From Angiostrongylus vasorum (Eukaryota > Nematoda > Chromadorea > Rhabditida > Metastrongylidae), in assembly GCA_018806985.1 (NCBI GenBank), contig JADANN010000256.1, positions 905,501-969,500 on the forward strand: DNA of 64,000 bases, read 5' to 3'. The translations under genes were made by a program, and so were the position numbers. The stretch's first letter is position 1. The number at the start of each line of letters is the position of its first letter. This document shows positions 10,526 through 23,817 of the stretch, piece by piece. The notes beneath the pieces are model-generated. The model was not told the origin of the DNA, did not search any database, and worked only from the letters and a program-made list of their open reading frames with translations.

Positions 10526-12845
10526 CTCCGTCTGCCATTTGCAAAATGCTTGTTGTTTAGCTTTGAATAGACTTCACTTAAGAACACTACATTATACAAC
10601 AATTACACCAATAATATTAGTGATGGATCATCCCTTTAGCTCAGTTTCATTTTTTTCATTAGATCAAAGCTGCATCTTTTATACACTGATCGAAGCAAGA
10701 GAGGAAATTCCAAAAATAGCAATGGTTGTGACTCTATACGATGTGCTGACTTTTGTTTACATAAAAACTGTTTTTTTTTGTTGGTCATCTAAGGGGGGGG
10801 AAGGGGCGATGTGGTTGACACAAAACAGTACTCGACTCGTTGTGTCGTTCTCTACGAGCACGGCGACCACAAGCCTCTTCATCTGTGTTGGGGCCATTTG
10901 TTAGAATGAGTGCTTGTAGTTTGAAATAAAGCTTGGCAACAAAAAATATTTAATCCATATATTAGCATTCTAGCGTGTGTTAGAAATATATTGCAAGTGT
11001 AAATAAAATGTCAAATGGAAAACGACGCTATTAAATTTATAGACAAGAAAAAGCTGAGCAAATGGGGAGACGCTCACAAAACGGTGCCTTGATTTATCGC
11101 GATGACATCAGCTTTTGCCCTAATGACGTTTTTTGAGTCGATTACTACGACATATTTAAGCCGATTTATCATGCAAGGTTGAGCGCTATGGTTGATGTTA
11201 CTTCAGAGCTCGAGAATAAAAATACCACCTGTTTATATTTATAGCCACAAGAAAAAACATGCAGGCATAGATGAACGAGTGGATAAATAAATAGTCAAAG
11301 TAAATATAAATGTCATTGCAACGCAGTGAAGAGCATACCGAAGGTAGAAATAAAGTGAAGCATGCGAAAACATGATTATTGATTGATCGCCGGAAAAATT
11401 TTCTCTTTAGTCTGAACCACCCGAAAGTATTTCTTCAGGTCTGTGCTGGATATTAGAGAACTAAGGAAAAATAATAGAAATGATATTATTGCGTGAGGTT
11501 GGAATGCGTTCTGGAGACCAAAATATAGCTGATTTCAGAGGAGTGCGGATAACCGGCAATCTTTAAGTAGCTTTAGTATTGGTGCGTAGGTGCAAGCGCT
11601 CGGTGTTCGGTTGAACGCGGTGGTTCCCCCGTAGATTTCGTGGAAGGCGCGAGTTCTTAATTAGGGTAGCAACGAGACGGCATGGCGCCACCAGTGACGA
11701 GGAGACATTGCTTTGCTTCGTCATGGACGAAGGTTTCGGATGAGTGGGATACGATGAATTGGATGAGGAAAGAGGAGTGGAAAAGACAAGGAAGTAACAG
11801 CAAGTGAAACAAGAACGCAAAAAAGGGTGAAGGCAAAAGAAAGTGCAATGATGATGGAGGAATGAATGAAAATAAGAGATGAAAAAAAAAGAACAAGGTG
11901 CTCAAGTAGACATCGTATCCTTAGATAACGAGAGGAATCTTATGCTTTGATGACCTTTCATACTGAGCTCTGTTTGACCACTCAAACATGTCAAACTGTG
12001 TTTCCGACTTGAAATTAAATCAGTGATCACATCGGTGAATTGACTGTGAATGCGACCAATTTCTTGCAGTTTTTTCTAAGTGTGTACTGAATAGTATGAG
12101 TGTACTGAGAGAGGTGAGAAGTAGGTGGTGCAATTAAAAGACAGCCCACCATTTCCAACATCTTCTCCCTCGGAATTATTCGCCTCTCAGCGATGAAAAA
12201 TTAATTGCGTCCTACGTGAGCATATATTATGATTATTCAAATACCATTAACGATCTGCTACGAAAGAAAAAACATCATAGAGCCAGCCAAGAGGAATACT
12301 AGATGAGACACCGCTTCGTTGGCGTTTTCTTCTCGTCAGAACATTCAAACACATCTTAGGCAGTGGGACAACTCAGCAAGAATAGCGGAGAACGCCGACA
12401 GGATGATGACAGTACTACCCTTTTTCCGCTAACTGATTCTACAAGGTGAATAGAATATGCAATTCTTTTCTAAATTTCTTCAGAACTTTACAATTTTTCA
12501 GTTTCCAGAGTTTTCCTTGTTCAATAGCGCAAAAGGCACAGACTATCACTGGATGGTACTCGATAGGCTATCATTGTTAGTAATCCATTCTTTATTATGC
12601 CTGCGTATGAAGTTTTCTCGCCATTCTGTTCACTTGGTCTAACAAAATGTTATGCACTAAGTTTAAAACTAGAGAGATTGATTCAGGCTTTTAATTTGAA
12701 ACTTGTTAGGAAATTATTTGTAGCTAAGCTCAGGAGAGGAAAAAAGAGAACGCAACAGCGAATTCAAAGTCAAAAAACTTCATGGATGCAAAAAAAAACT
12801 ACACAAGTGAAAAAACCAGTGTGTAACTAGAAAATTCTAGCAATT
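10526..12845. other. No supported gene
   Basis: A minus-strand patch at 11563-11720 has somewhat higher GC and an open frame, but no splice pattern or motif I trust. Poly-A/G runs occur at 10775-10805. Confidence 0.35.
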
Positions 12846-12990
12846 AACTACAGCAATGCTGAGATATTCACAAAACTCGGACTCAGGGCCAGATTGAACC
12901 ACGATTTCCCTTTCTGTGGGCTCGCTCATTGCACACTGCGCCACGGATGCCGTTGATCTACGTTTCTCTCAACTAGTTTTCACTCTACCA
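12846..12990 (-). repeat. R3b repeat with tRNA-like boxes
   Basis: The minus strand reads TGGCGCAGTGTGCAATG (A-box-like), then GTGGTTCAATCTGGCC (B-box-like), then the R3 phrase aatatctcagcattgctgtag. The same box pair occurs at 37326-37380 and in degraded form at 190-285. Confidence 0.6.
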
Positions 12991-15114
12991 GTGCCGTCAC
13001 CAATCATGTTTGCAATTATTTTTTCATCATTGTAAATAGAAAATGCAGATGCAGTGAAATGAAACAGAAAGTAGGACAGAAACTAAGGGATCGTGTCTTC
13101 TTGTTATTCCAGTAACCAAAAAATCCATCTCTCAAGAAATTCCAAAAACATTGGATGGGTTGAACATTAATAAAACATAACTTTGATCTCGCTATAAATC
13201 GCGATTAAAAGGTTTTTATTGAAATGTTTAATTCTCACCAAGCACAAAAAGGGCTAAATTAGCTGATAGTGGAGTAAGGAGTAAGGTTGTGATACGAATT
13301 TGTACACGTTTGATACTCATACTCAATGTTTGATTTTTGCACGTTGAGCTCATATATTTCGAATTTTGACTTGTTGCACCTTATAATTTTCGTACATTTT
13401 AAATCTTTAATTAAAAATCACCTATACTAACTAATGATTACCCGAAATACATGGAGCATGTGAAGGGTCTGTGTTCATGAAACGTTCGGCCCCCAGTACA
13501 GTCCCCATTTGACTGGTATTTTACTGGTTCGGCAGGGTTTTTTTTCCACTGGAGTAACGAGATACTTGTGTCAGGACGTACCAAAATCATCATGACGGAT
13601 AGCCGCAAAATGGAATTAGAGTCGCAATGGGGCGATAGGTTTGCTGCCGCACTCCAGAATGACAGAGATTGTTAGATTTCTTACAACTGGTCTTCTAAAT
13701 GGAAATATTGCTTCAGAACCCGAGTGACCTTTCAGGAAGATGAATCACGCGCCATGTAGCTCCACACCTAGAATATTCAAACGTCGGGTGAAGCAACTAA
13801 CCATGAAGAGCGTCCTTCAATCTGAAATGGTATGAGATGAGTGCTTCAAATATCTTCGAAGACATTTGTGTATTTTCGACGAAGAGCGCCATGTTAAAGC
13901 ACAACAGATTTTCGAAGCAAATCATCGAATAGCGAAAGTCTTTGAAAGAGTTCATATGACTCCACTAAATTTCTTATTCATACCCAGCAGAAGAGCATCA
14001 AGGATGACGTAGAATACAAACTAGTGCTTTGCAAACATTTTTTATGACTTCCCCAACATACTCGTGGAGATAGCTAGTTTTGTACTGCGGCCGCACGGGA
14101 GTATGCGTTGTTTCACGGCGCGCCATGTGCATTGAACCCTAGGCATCGATTTCTATCGCCCTCATCCTAGAAATGACCACATCCTCATTTCATCTGTTTC
14201 TTTTTTCATTTTTCGTCCCACAATTCGATTTCAACACATAGTTTTTCCGCTCTTCAGCGGGTTTATTTTTTTCGTTAGCATAGGAACTGGGACAATCGCT
14301 GGGAATTTTCGTTAGTAGCTTCATTTTCGACAATTTTTCTTGGAAGCAGTTCTCGATAGAAGAAAAAAGGTGATAGTTGGTTTTTCGAGCTGCGATGAAT
14401 GCGCCGAACATGGTAAAACTTCATGGAGCAATTTGTTTAACATCTATAGCTTACTTGTTCATCGAGTGGCTCAACTTTGTCGTGCAAAAAGATTGAACAT
14501 TCCTTGCTGACCATTGTGGGATAAATATGCTGGAATACTGTCTGGGTGTTTATGAGCACCATCTCTATTCAACTGTCGGTCGTCGCAGTGCAAACGAGAA
14601 ATGCATAGTTTTTGTTGCACTAAACAAGACAAGCGCAGAGCACAATTCATAATGATATCCTTTCCGTTCTTGTCAAAATCATCCATCCATTCATCCTCCC
14701 CCATCTTTCCAATGTCTTTTAAGTGTAACAATATTGTTTATTTCTCAACCTTGAGTTCTTTTCTACCCTCTAAAGCTACCTGTTACTGGTCAGCTTCGAC
14801 CATCGACTCTGATTGATTGTCACTAACTAGTGATGGGGAGCCGACGTTCTTCGTTTAGTACTCGGATGTTAGCTCAAAAAGCATTTTAGTGTCCCACACT
14901 TTGATGATGCGATGATGCTCTGTGGTGCTTTCACTATGGTGTGTCCAAGAAGAACAAAAAACTTTTTACTACTGAGAACATAGTTTGGACCACCCCATCG
15001 TAAATGACATGGTTAAAAGTGATGTACACAGGGCATAAACAGTTATAATACAAGTAAGCTCCAGAACGGTTTGCAAGAGTAGTGTAAGCAATAAAAAGTT
15101 TCAAAGTAGCAGGC
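12991..15114. other. Largely featureless
   Basis: The only stretch noted is the exon-like region at 14321-14704, listed separately. Confidence 0.35.
14321..14704 (-). CDS. Exon-like stretch with a 65-nt candidate intron
   Basis: Two exons can be joined in phase 0. The first, 14562-14455, starts with ATG and ends at a strong donor (CAA|GTAAGC). The second, 14389-14321, follows an acceptor CATCGCAG. The intron would be 65 nt, a common nematode size. The joined product is 58 residues (MVLINTQTVF... to ...KKNCRK). An overlapping frame from an ATG at 14704 to 14471 is also open and contains DDFDKNGKD. That resembles an EF-hand loop only superficially, because position 8 is not hydrophobic and position 12 is not Glu. 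The two frames compete, and no family is recognised. Confidence 0.2.
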
Positions 15115-15480
15115 AGCACAGTGGTAGTAACGCTAACCATTATGAACGCGGTGCAGATTCGACACTGTCCGGTCTCACCAAACCTCTCACATCTTCAGGG
15201 TCGGTAAATTGGTACCAGATTTGTCTGCAAAGTATTCACTCCGTGCAATCCAAATGGGAATGCTCTAGGCCCGGTCACCGTAACTCCAGGGAGAATTGAC
15301 TCGATTAGCATTCAACGACATTCATGACGGAAGGAAGTTCGTCAAGCAACAGCCGAACTCATGAGCAGAAAGTTAGAAGACCTTAGTGGGTGAAGGAGGC
15401 GAGCAAATGCTTCAAATGCAAGAATTACTGGGATCCACATGGAAGATGGGGGAGACGGATCCTGCAAAATAAAAGAAACA
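15115..15480 (+). repeat. R2 SINE, near full length
   Basis: The head at 15123-15180 (gcacagtggtagtaacgct and a degraded B box gcagattcgacac) is tRNA-like. The central domain aaattggtaccagatttgtctg lies at about 15209-15230. The body and the end actgggatcca precede an A-rich tail (gcaaaataaaagaaac). Confidence 0.7.
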
Positions 15481-17689
15481 TAAAAGGTAACAATGAAGAA
15501 TTTATAGGAGGTGCATTCGTAGCTTTCGCTAATATCAAATAAGTCATTGCTTCTGGATTGCCTAACAAAATTTTAAGTCAACTAGAAATGTAGAGAAGCA
15601 CTAAGCAACCTAGGTGATACCTTGATGTGATTTTATTGAAAGCCACTACAAGCTTTGTTGTCCTCATGGGGATTGTAAACTGAGATGAGAATACCACATT
15701 ATTGTCAAAATTCCAATTGATACGGTGAAGTATTTATTTTATTTGTGATCCTTAAAGTGGGAAAAATTGGAACAAGACTACTAAGAACATGTTTACGACC
15801 ATACTGGTAAAAGCGACAGTAGAATATCGCATTGAGCAGATTTTATAGAAGTAAATAGCTAAGCAGCTCAGAGCCAGGAAGAATCCTTGCAATCTTTCAA
15901 AGCGATTTAGTCGGCTGGTGTTGACCCGAGGAAGCTGCAGCACGGCTCTGTTCTACGATTCTTCGCGATACGTAACACCGGACTGCGCAAGTGTAGAAGT
16001 AAGTACTAGTTAAACTACAGCCAAAGAGTTTCCGTATCAAATGAATCAGCTAAAATCTCAAGAATAACACCGGTTTAGGTAATAGAATGAAATATGAAGA
16101 CGAACTTACTTTCTCAATCTGCGGAAAGGATTAATATTGGTGGAATACCTCAAGATGAACCTTGGACTGACTCCGAATCGAAAATCATTTTCATGAGCAC
16201 CTGTGTCCAATCTTAATTTTTGAGTTTGGTCACGGGATTATGCCAACCATGACATCATCATTAAATTTTAATAGGGCAAAACTCAGTGCGACATCCAGTT
16301 GAGCCACACAGGTTTACAAATAAGCTCGAAAGTCTCTTCTCTATCAAAAAACCGAATAACGCCTTTATAGCTGAAATAGAAATACCATGCCAGAACAGAG
16401 ACCACCCTTAATTAGAATCTCAATCAAATTGGATGGTAGGAAGCAGACACCAGTTGCCAGATATGAAACTTCTAGAATCTAGTGGAAGCAATCTTACGAA
16501 AGTCCCTGCTTATTAAGAAGGAATGACAGCATGAAATTAGTTGAGATGTTGTTTCCAAGGATAATTCGTAGGCACCGATTTCGATTATTTAGGGAGGAAT
16601 ATGAACTTTGGACAGAGATGGAGTGCTCCTTGGTACAAGTGCACCACTGCTGAAACCAATTAATTGTTTTCAAACAAAGGTTACGTGCTTATTAAAATCA
16701 TAAAGAGGAAGGAGGGTAGATTAAAGAAAATGGGTAGCAGTCGAGGGAACCTCGAAGGCCACATCGATACTCATCTTCATCTTAACAAAGGCAACAACAG
16801 ATTAGTGAAATTATTCATGCGATGTGAAGTAAGTAAGAGGATGTGTCCCTGGCAGAGAGCAAATCAGCCGATGCTTATGATTTCAAAACGTTTTTTCATC
16901 GAAAGGCTATTCTGTTATACACGAGATAATCGAAGGAACAAGAAACTCCTAAAGGTTTTCGATTGAAAAATATTTCGTTGGAGAAATTTCACAGCTTTAC
17001 GAGGCTCGTTAAGAACGATGAATACAAATAAGTGACCGAATTTCCGAAGGAAGGCGTCTCGTAAAAGATGACCGACGAAGCCATTATATCAGAGTCATCA
17101 TTTAAAATTCTTCCCAATTTGATTGAAAAATCGCTTAACACTGGTGGGACAGAGACCTTGCTGTGCTATGCTATGCTATATATGCTATGTGCTTATCTCA
17201 AAAAGGTAGAGATATCGGTGAGCAGAAATAAAGGAAAAATGAGGTGAGGCTTAGAAGTAGGAGGACTGACACTAAGAAACATAATTTCAAGTTTCAGTGC
17301 TTAAGTTTTTCATTATGAAAAGCGGAAGTCGGGAAGAATTTTCGTCACCATTGAAAGCATGCGATTAATTAAATAGCGAAAGGACGACGGTCAATAGCAA
17401 ATTTATAGCTACTCGTCGTTTTTCTGACACTTGACACTAACATCTAAACATCTACATTGATGAAAGTGAACGATAAAATATTGCTCGTTGATGAGCCTCA
17501 TCGAGTTGGCGAATATTCAATGACAAACTCATTACATCTAAGAACAAATAAAGAATCGGTAGAACTACTTGTAAGCGGTAGTGGGAGTCAAGACGTTGTT
17601 CTATGTTGTACAAATGAATTTGCTTTCCTTTTCCCGAATGTGAAGAACGGAATATAACTGAACTACTGGAGAATATTGCCGATAGATTC
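15481..17689. other. No supported gene
   Basis: Open frames at 16664-16966 and 17457-17657 are unremarkable in length and have no recognised domain. Confidence 0.35.
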
Positions 17690-17850
17690 AGAGAAGATCG
17701 GAAAGAGTGGACAGAAGAGTGGAAGGAGGAGCCGTAGGTAATCGACTCGGATCAATCCGGCTCTGAGGAAGGCGAAAACATCGAAACGTTAGCCGCATGA
17801 AGTCTTTTATCAACCAAGTGTTGGTTTACCAACGAAAGAATACGTATCGA
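17690..17850 (+). repeat. HHR-family repeat copy 1 of a direct pair
   Basis: Shares the leader (atcgactcggatca), the hammerhead-like core and the tail (tttatcaaccaagtgttggt) with copies at 53.3 and 58.4 kb. The next copy follows in the same orientation. Confidence 0.65.
17763..17790 (+). ncRNA. Hammerhead-ribozyme-like core
   Basis: CTGAGGA at 17763-17769, GAAA at 17783-17786, predicted cleavage after T17790 (GUU). Stem I is perfect over 5 bp: CGGCT (17758-17762) with AGCCG (17791-17795). Stem II (GGCG/CAUC) has a mismatch and a wobble, so this copy is probably decayed. Confidence 0.5.
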
Positions 17851-17864
17851 GTGGAGTGATGGAA

Positions 17865-18065
17865 GCGTTACGAATGTGCTTTATGCTTTTCAAAAAAGTT
17901 GTTTCAGAAAATCAACGAAATAAGTGGTTCCACGACCGACTTTCTAGTAACGTCAGCATTGATGAAGAAGGGCTCTGAGGAAGGCGATCCTACCGAAACG
18001 TCAGCTTTAACGGAATAAAGAATAAAGTAACACCTCGTGTTTGCCCAAACAAGAATATCGAGGAC
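17865..18065 (+). repeat. HHR-family repeat copy 2 of a direct pair
   Basis: The core and tail (ggaataaagaataaagtaac, then cctcgtgtttgcc) match the family. Predicted cleavage sites in the two copies are exactly 212 nt apart. Confidence 0.65.
17975..18002 (+). ncRNA. Hammerhead-ribozyme-like core
   Basis: CTGAGGA (17975-17981), GAAA (17995-17998), GTC ending at 18002. Stem I GGCT/AGCT pairs with one wobble. Stem II is reduced to GG/CC by mutations. Same extra A before stem II as the other copies. Confidence 0.45.
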
Positions 18066-20994
18066 ATAAGTGATTTTAAGTTTGTTGTTCGATCTTTTCT
18101 TCTATTCTCTACCTACATGTTGGAAAAAGCAAGACTTTTTTCAATATCTATTCACCGCGTGCTCTCTTATCGATGGATTTTGATAAGCCTGTGCTGTCCC
18201 TATTAGTGATATAATCTCAAGGCGTACAGACGAATAGCAGCAGTGGTAGATGGCGAGAAAAAAAAACACATTATACCGCATGCTAGTAGTGTTGTTGTAA
18301 CGGTAAGCAACGTAGAAAATACACTACAAAAACTGAAAGAGATATTGACTATTGGGCTTAATCAAGACAGCGACGAGAATGTGCGAAGTTGAATTGTGTA
18401 AGTAAGCACAACTTCTAAACAATTTATAATTGTGGAGTTCGGGCCACTTAGCTGTCCATTGGCGACCATTGTGCGTCGTGAAAACGCTTGCAAAAACGCT
18501 TGAATTTTCACGAACTGAGTGAAGTGGAACCGCAGTGAACAACAGCTTCCACAACGGCGGCTATGGAATGAGTCTGCGTTCGAAAAATTCTTCCCACAAA
18601 GGCCTGTCGATCACTTCCATGGTGCACAACGTAGCAGCGATGAAGACAGTGGACATTCTTGTGATTGGTACTAGTTAGTGAGAAATTTGGATGAATCCTG
18701 CACATCTTTTCGATATAGTGGAAACTTACTGAAGATCTCAAATTCACAATTGAGTCACTCTTCTGGTCGTCTCTGTCGCGTTCAAGAGATTTTTTCTATC
18801 ACTGACTCATAGTAGCATCATGTGGATACCGCACACCGTAAGAAGTGGACAGCGAAAGAATTGCTCTAGAGAAGCAATTTTGCCGAAAACTCAGCAATTG
18901 AATACGAAAACCTACTGGAAAGCTCGTCCTCCTCGTTAAGAGCAGCTCGCGAGAACACTTGTCCAATGCCGAGGTTAGCTGAAATTCGGTCTCGAAAAAT
19001 TATTCGAAAATTCCAGTAGCTCTTCAGGGTTGATTAGCCAATGCACAGTCTCACTCCACTGTAGAAGTTCTTGGTACGATGGCTGGCTTCCATTGTTAAA
19101 TGTAGGAACTCATTCCATGTAGCGTTACCATCACAGCGAAGGCCTATTTTAATCATGCGAATTGAGTGAAGTTTACTTTCTGTTTAAACAACCGCATAAG
19201 CAAAATTTTCACTTTACCCAGTTCTCCCACGCAATATGAGCTCGATTAGAGAGAAAGTGCTCGAAATTAACTGTGAAATTCTGCATTGGTCACAGTACAG
19301 CTCTCATCTGGCCCCCTCTGCATATCGTCTGGTTAGATCGCTACAACAAATGACTTCGAGGTTCGGGAACTTTAAGTCAAAGCTTTGCGTTATCGAAAGT
19401 ATGATGAATTCGTAGTGAGATCGATAGACCAAGCCAACCCGTACCGATAGTGGGGGTCCCAGTGAATTAATATTGTTGAATTTCGAATGAGTGATAGATT
19501 TCAAATAGACTAAGACTAGTTTAAAACGCTATCCGGGAAAAGTCCACGCAGAGCGAGTTAAGTGTTTGCGATAGCAGTGGGCGTAAGTATAACAGAAGTG
19601 GGCTTCAGAACAGTTCAGACCAAAAAGGAGAAGAAAGCTAAGCAACGGTAGCTCAGCTAAACGAAGTGCAAAGAGATTTTCCGTATAAACTTCTGTACTT
19701 CTGTTAATCAAAACAAGAAGAACAAGAACGTTCGACATAAAAAATGTTCACTTTTTTGGTCGTGCTCGCCACAATAAACTGAGTCCTTACGAATGAACTG
19801 AAAAAAGAAAACTACTACCATGAATTCGATCAGGTTGAATTCAGCTGTCACGATCAGCGCCGAGCTTGGTGCTACAAGGAAACTGAAGTTTTGCTCCACT
19901 TTAACCGTATCAACGAGGACATCACTATTTGCGAAGAGCTATTTCGACTTAGACGGTAGCTTACCTTTGACGAAGATGCTCTACCCAGTGAGCATGAATC
20001 GCGCTAAACTCGAAAACACAACTTGGAGAAGGCACCCAACTTCAGATGCATCAACATCGGTCAGCAGCTCTTTTCGATACGCTACCGAAAACCAATGTCG
20101 TTCGAACAGGTCAATATCTAAGAATCCCTGCTGCTTACTCTACAAAAGTGAGTCTTTCTGAAGTAGACTGTGCCTGGCGATGAGTTTTGCCTGGTAAGAG
20201 ATCAAGACGTCTTACGCCATCCAGCGCCGTAGCAACAAGCACCTGGCAACTCATTCGAGATCCGATCCACACAATCGTAAGCTAGCACTATATTCAGTGC
20301 CACTTGTTCTCAAATATGCCACTGTTGTGAAGAGAAGAAAGTGATCGAAATATTTCAGAGTTCAGCTTCTACATCGTCACGTCGGGATTCATGCTGCATA
20401 ACTAACTTGCAGATAAATGGAGAATTTGAGCCATATTCCAGCCACAGGGCAACTTGGATATGTCACTTTGAAATCGTAACTTGTCCTTGTTGCTGAAACC
20501 CATTTATGCTAGAAAAAGTTCAGGGGGCTATAACAATCCATTCTCTCGTCAACTTCTATTTGCAACTCTCGTCGTTCCAAGAGAAGAAGAATCCTGTTCT
20601 ACGAAAAAATGACATGATTTTCCTGGTAATAATCGTGACTTCAGGGTACGCAAACGTTACCATAACCAGATCTAAAATACTCATCAAGAGTAATACATGG
20701 TCCACCCCGACTTCCTCTTTCGCTGGAAGTGCAGAATAGGAATTCTTTAATTTAGTCTTTTACGCTTTTCTTGAGGCTACCTGCCACATTATGTTCTTTT
20801 TTGATTTCCTTAGAGGAGATAAAAATTAAAGAATGAATTTCCATAACTACCGCTTAACTTGCCTGTTAGTGTGTCTTGCATTAGAAGTCCTCCTCAGCCG
20901 AAAATATTTTAATGACCATTTCAAGAACTTTGGAGGAAGCTCTACATCTTCAGCAAGAGAAGTCCCGACATAGGCTTTCTGCATAGTTCATATT
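18066..20994. other. No recognised gene; possible decayed coding stretch near 19.85-20.16 kb
   Basis: One plus frame across about 19850-20160 reads as protein-like blocks (YKETEVLLHFNRINEDI, LTFDEDALPSEHE, IGQQLFSIRYRKPMSFEQ) separated by stops. It may be an old transposon or host pseudogene of unknown family. Nothing else stands out. Confidence 0.25.
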
Positions 20995-21245
20995 TAAGCC
21001 GTGGCTACGGTACCAATACCAGCATCCACCACCGTCTTGGTATTAAAGTCGCATGGTGGCAAATCTCCTTCTGATCCACAAATGCTGCGACTGCCTGTGC
21101 TGGTGAAGACCTGGGGCAGACTTTGGTAAGGCTGACCTCCGAACTCCAGGGAACCATAATGGCTTAACCAGCAATTCTCCGAAAAATAAAGATTATGACT
21201 GGACCTGCAAAACCAGTGAGGACGGGTCATTCAAGTATCAAGTAA
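20995..21245 (+). repeat. R4 repeat, 5'-truncated
   Basis: Body (tggcaaatctccttctgatcc, gcagactttggtaaggctgacc) and tail (aagtatcaagtaagtaagta) match R4 at 55.7-55.9 kb. Confidence 0.7.
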
Positions 21246-22319
21246 GTAAGTAGCTACGGTACTAGAAGTCTTTCCAGACTAACATATGCCCTTTTTTCCT
21301 AACCTTCGTCGACTACGAAATTGCATTCGTTAAATGGAATCAGTGCTATTGTCTCAGTGCTTGTCGATCCAGTAGTCCTATTAAAGACCTGTTGCTAGAA
21401 CACTGAAAAAGCTTTCCCATCCAAAACGTCATGCCCAACATGGTTTCCCGAAAACCACGTGGAGAATTTCACATATTCAGCCAATTTTGGTACCGTCCAT
21501 GTATTCTACATTGCAAAGAAAGTCCGTAATATTGAAGTTTACAAGTTCTCAAGTTCTCCTTGCGTTTTTCTAGTTCGGCAAATTTTCAGGACCCCGCAGT
21601 ATTACAAACAGTACATTAAAACATCGCTAAGAAGGAGATGGTGTTCATGTTACAAATATCGTGTTGAGCTGAAATCTACGCATCAAATGGAGCACAAGGT
21701 AATCTGCTTCTGCGCAAGAACGATGATCACCAATGAACGCAACAGTTATCTCAGATAGTTATAAGATGTACAACTGAATTACCGTAACATTAGGGCAAAG
21801 TTAGCTAGGGAAAAAAAATTTTCGAGAGAACTAAATACGAACGATCTTATTCATGACATCTCAAAAGTCACGAGACAACTGCATAAGCGTATCAGTTTAG
21901 AAAAAAGCGATATCTAAAGTCTTGAATTATTCCATAATTCAGATTTAGTTCGTGATGGATTATCGGTTAGATTTATCACCACAATATCATCGCTACTATA
22001 TCTTATCGTAATCACGGATCATGACAATTTTGTAGTGGAGTTAGGATGAAAAGTACGAATTTGTTAGGGAGGGAGCATCAACACCTCTTTGCTCTTAAGA
22101 TTACAATTTTAGTTACGCAATTCATTAAGCTAAGCAAAGAATCCAGAAAGTAATCTTCACTCTGTCAAATGTTGTTTTTGGTAGAGCAAGTAAACGAAGA
22201 AAACTCGGAGTTTCTACTTCAGAAGGCTGCTGAAAAGCACTGAGTTCTAGGCGTGTGTGACAACATGGAATATCACGTGAGAAAAGAGGCAGTTTTCCAC
22301 AATCAAATAAATTACTTGG
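21246..22319. other. No recognisable feature
   Basis: AT-rich; ORF 21459-21758 is within chance. Confidence 0.4.
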
Positions 22320-22650
22320 ATAAAGCGCTAGACCTTGCGGCGTTCCGACTAGTCCAGCCGGAAACCCAGCTAAGAGTAAACCAGTACTAGAAATCACCAC
22401 CGCCTTGATATCAAACCAGTCAACATCAAACATCAGTGTCAAACAAAACATGGCAGCAAATCTTCCTCTGATCCAAAGGGAGGCGACTGCCTGGGATTGC
22501 GACGACCTGAGGAAGGCTTCAGCTAGACTAACCTCGGGACATCAATGAACCACATTGGCTAAACCGGGAAATCTCGATAGAATGGAAATAATTCTAAAGC
22601 TCCCAGAACTAGTAAAGACGGGCCGTCCAAGTACCCAACTAAGTGTTTAG
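22320..22650 (+). repeat. R4 repeat, diverged
   Basis: Matches R4 in the order: agctaagagtaaaccag, a tggcagcaaatcttcctctg-like segment, gacctgaggaaggcttcagc, then a degenerate ccaagtacccaactaagtg tail. Confidence 0.65.
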
Positions 22651-23749
22651 ATATAGACTGTACTTCCATGCATAAGTGCAATTTCTAGTGGAGATTATTC
22701 CAGATTTCGTTTTAAAGTTTATTTATTAGCTTTGCGTAAATAGAGCGTAGCAATAATAATGAAATAATAGTGCTAAATATTATGTTATTTAAGGAGGAGC
22801 CACTGGACGAAGGTCATAGCAGGATGGATTGCCAGGGAAACTCTCAAGCAATCTTTCATCCGGATACGCTAGAAGTGTGACTCTTATAACGAACAAAAAG
22901 ACGTTGAGAATGAAGACCTCAAAGGTGCTTACTTGATTCACTTTATGATTGGCAATATAGTAGGTAACAAAAATGGGTTAAATTTGGTTAGTTAAGTTAC
23001 GTAAGTTAGTTACGAAACAACGGGGGAAAACGTAACGAACACTGGAAAACTGGCATTCTTTACAACAGGAAATGAAAACCAAAGCGCACTACAAGTGCTG
23101 GATGGCTTTCAACATCCAGAAAAAAATATATGGTGAGCCGACTTCATCAAGAAGAGTTTATCCATCTCAGACACCTCCACTATTCGTTTTTTGCAGTTAC
23201 TTGGTAGAAAACTGTCGTCATGAAACTCTTGTTTTATCGCCCGTTTTGCAAATTTTGAGGTGACGAATTCGCTCACTACATGTGATTGCTATGGTTATCT
23301 TAATTAAAGTCTATATATTATCAAGAGTTTTATGAGTTTTGCGGCTACCTGGAATAATCCTTAAGAAAACGCCAGAAAGTTGACGCAAAAGATTTTTTCA
23401 CTGCAAAACCATTGATGTTATCATGAAAACCTTCAGTGATAGTAAGGTATTCATTTGTACTGCAGCTGTTTTCTGCATCTCGGATATCAGTAGTTGCACT
23501 TTGATGGAAAAAATTGGTGCTTCCAGGCTCAAGCAGCTCTCTTGTCTACGCATTTGGCTCGAGTCGGCAGCACTTTAATCCAACGGAAACACGTTGGTGA
23601 ATGGTGATCGTCAAATCGCTGTGATGACACCTACAAGGGCGAAGCTCAAAGCCATTGTTATCAGAAGAATGAGAATATACTGCTTATTGCTGGATTGCTC
23701 TCAGAGATTAATACTTTATGAAATAGTCGAAAACATGCACTCTTTCATT
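22651..23749. other. No recognisable feature
   Basis: AT-rich, short chance ORFs only. Confidence 0.4.
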
Positions 23750-23789
23750 GATAAGCTAACACGAGGTTGACGAAAATGTTTACTCGGCT

Positions 23790-23817
23790 AACGCTTCGAC
23801 GCCTTCATCTTCATCCG
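23790..23817 (-). ncRNA. Hammerhead-like core, mutated
   Basis: The minus strand reads CGGATGA in place of CUGANGA (U4 changed), a stem II GAUG/CGUC with one wobble, GAAGC in place of GAAAC, and GUU followed by AGCC. Core substitutions predict loss of activity. Confidence 0.4.

Noticed and set aside
10220..10904. ORFs of 93 and 121 codons
   Set aside because: The first lies within an R4 repeat, the second runs over poly-T/poly-G low-complexity sequence; no domain.
14601..14816. 71-codon plus ORF
   Set aside because: Antisense to the better-supported minus-strand exon model; Ser/Phe-rich from base composition.
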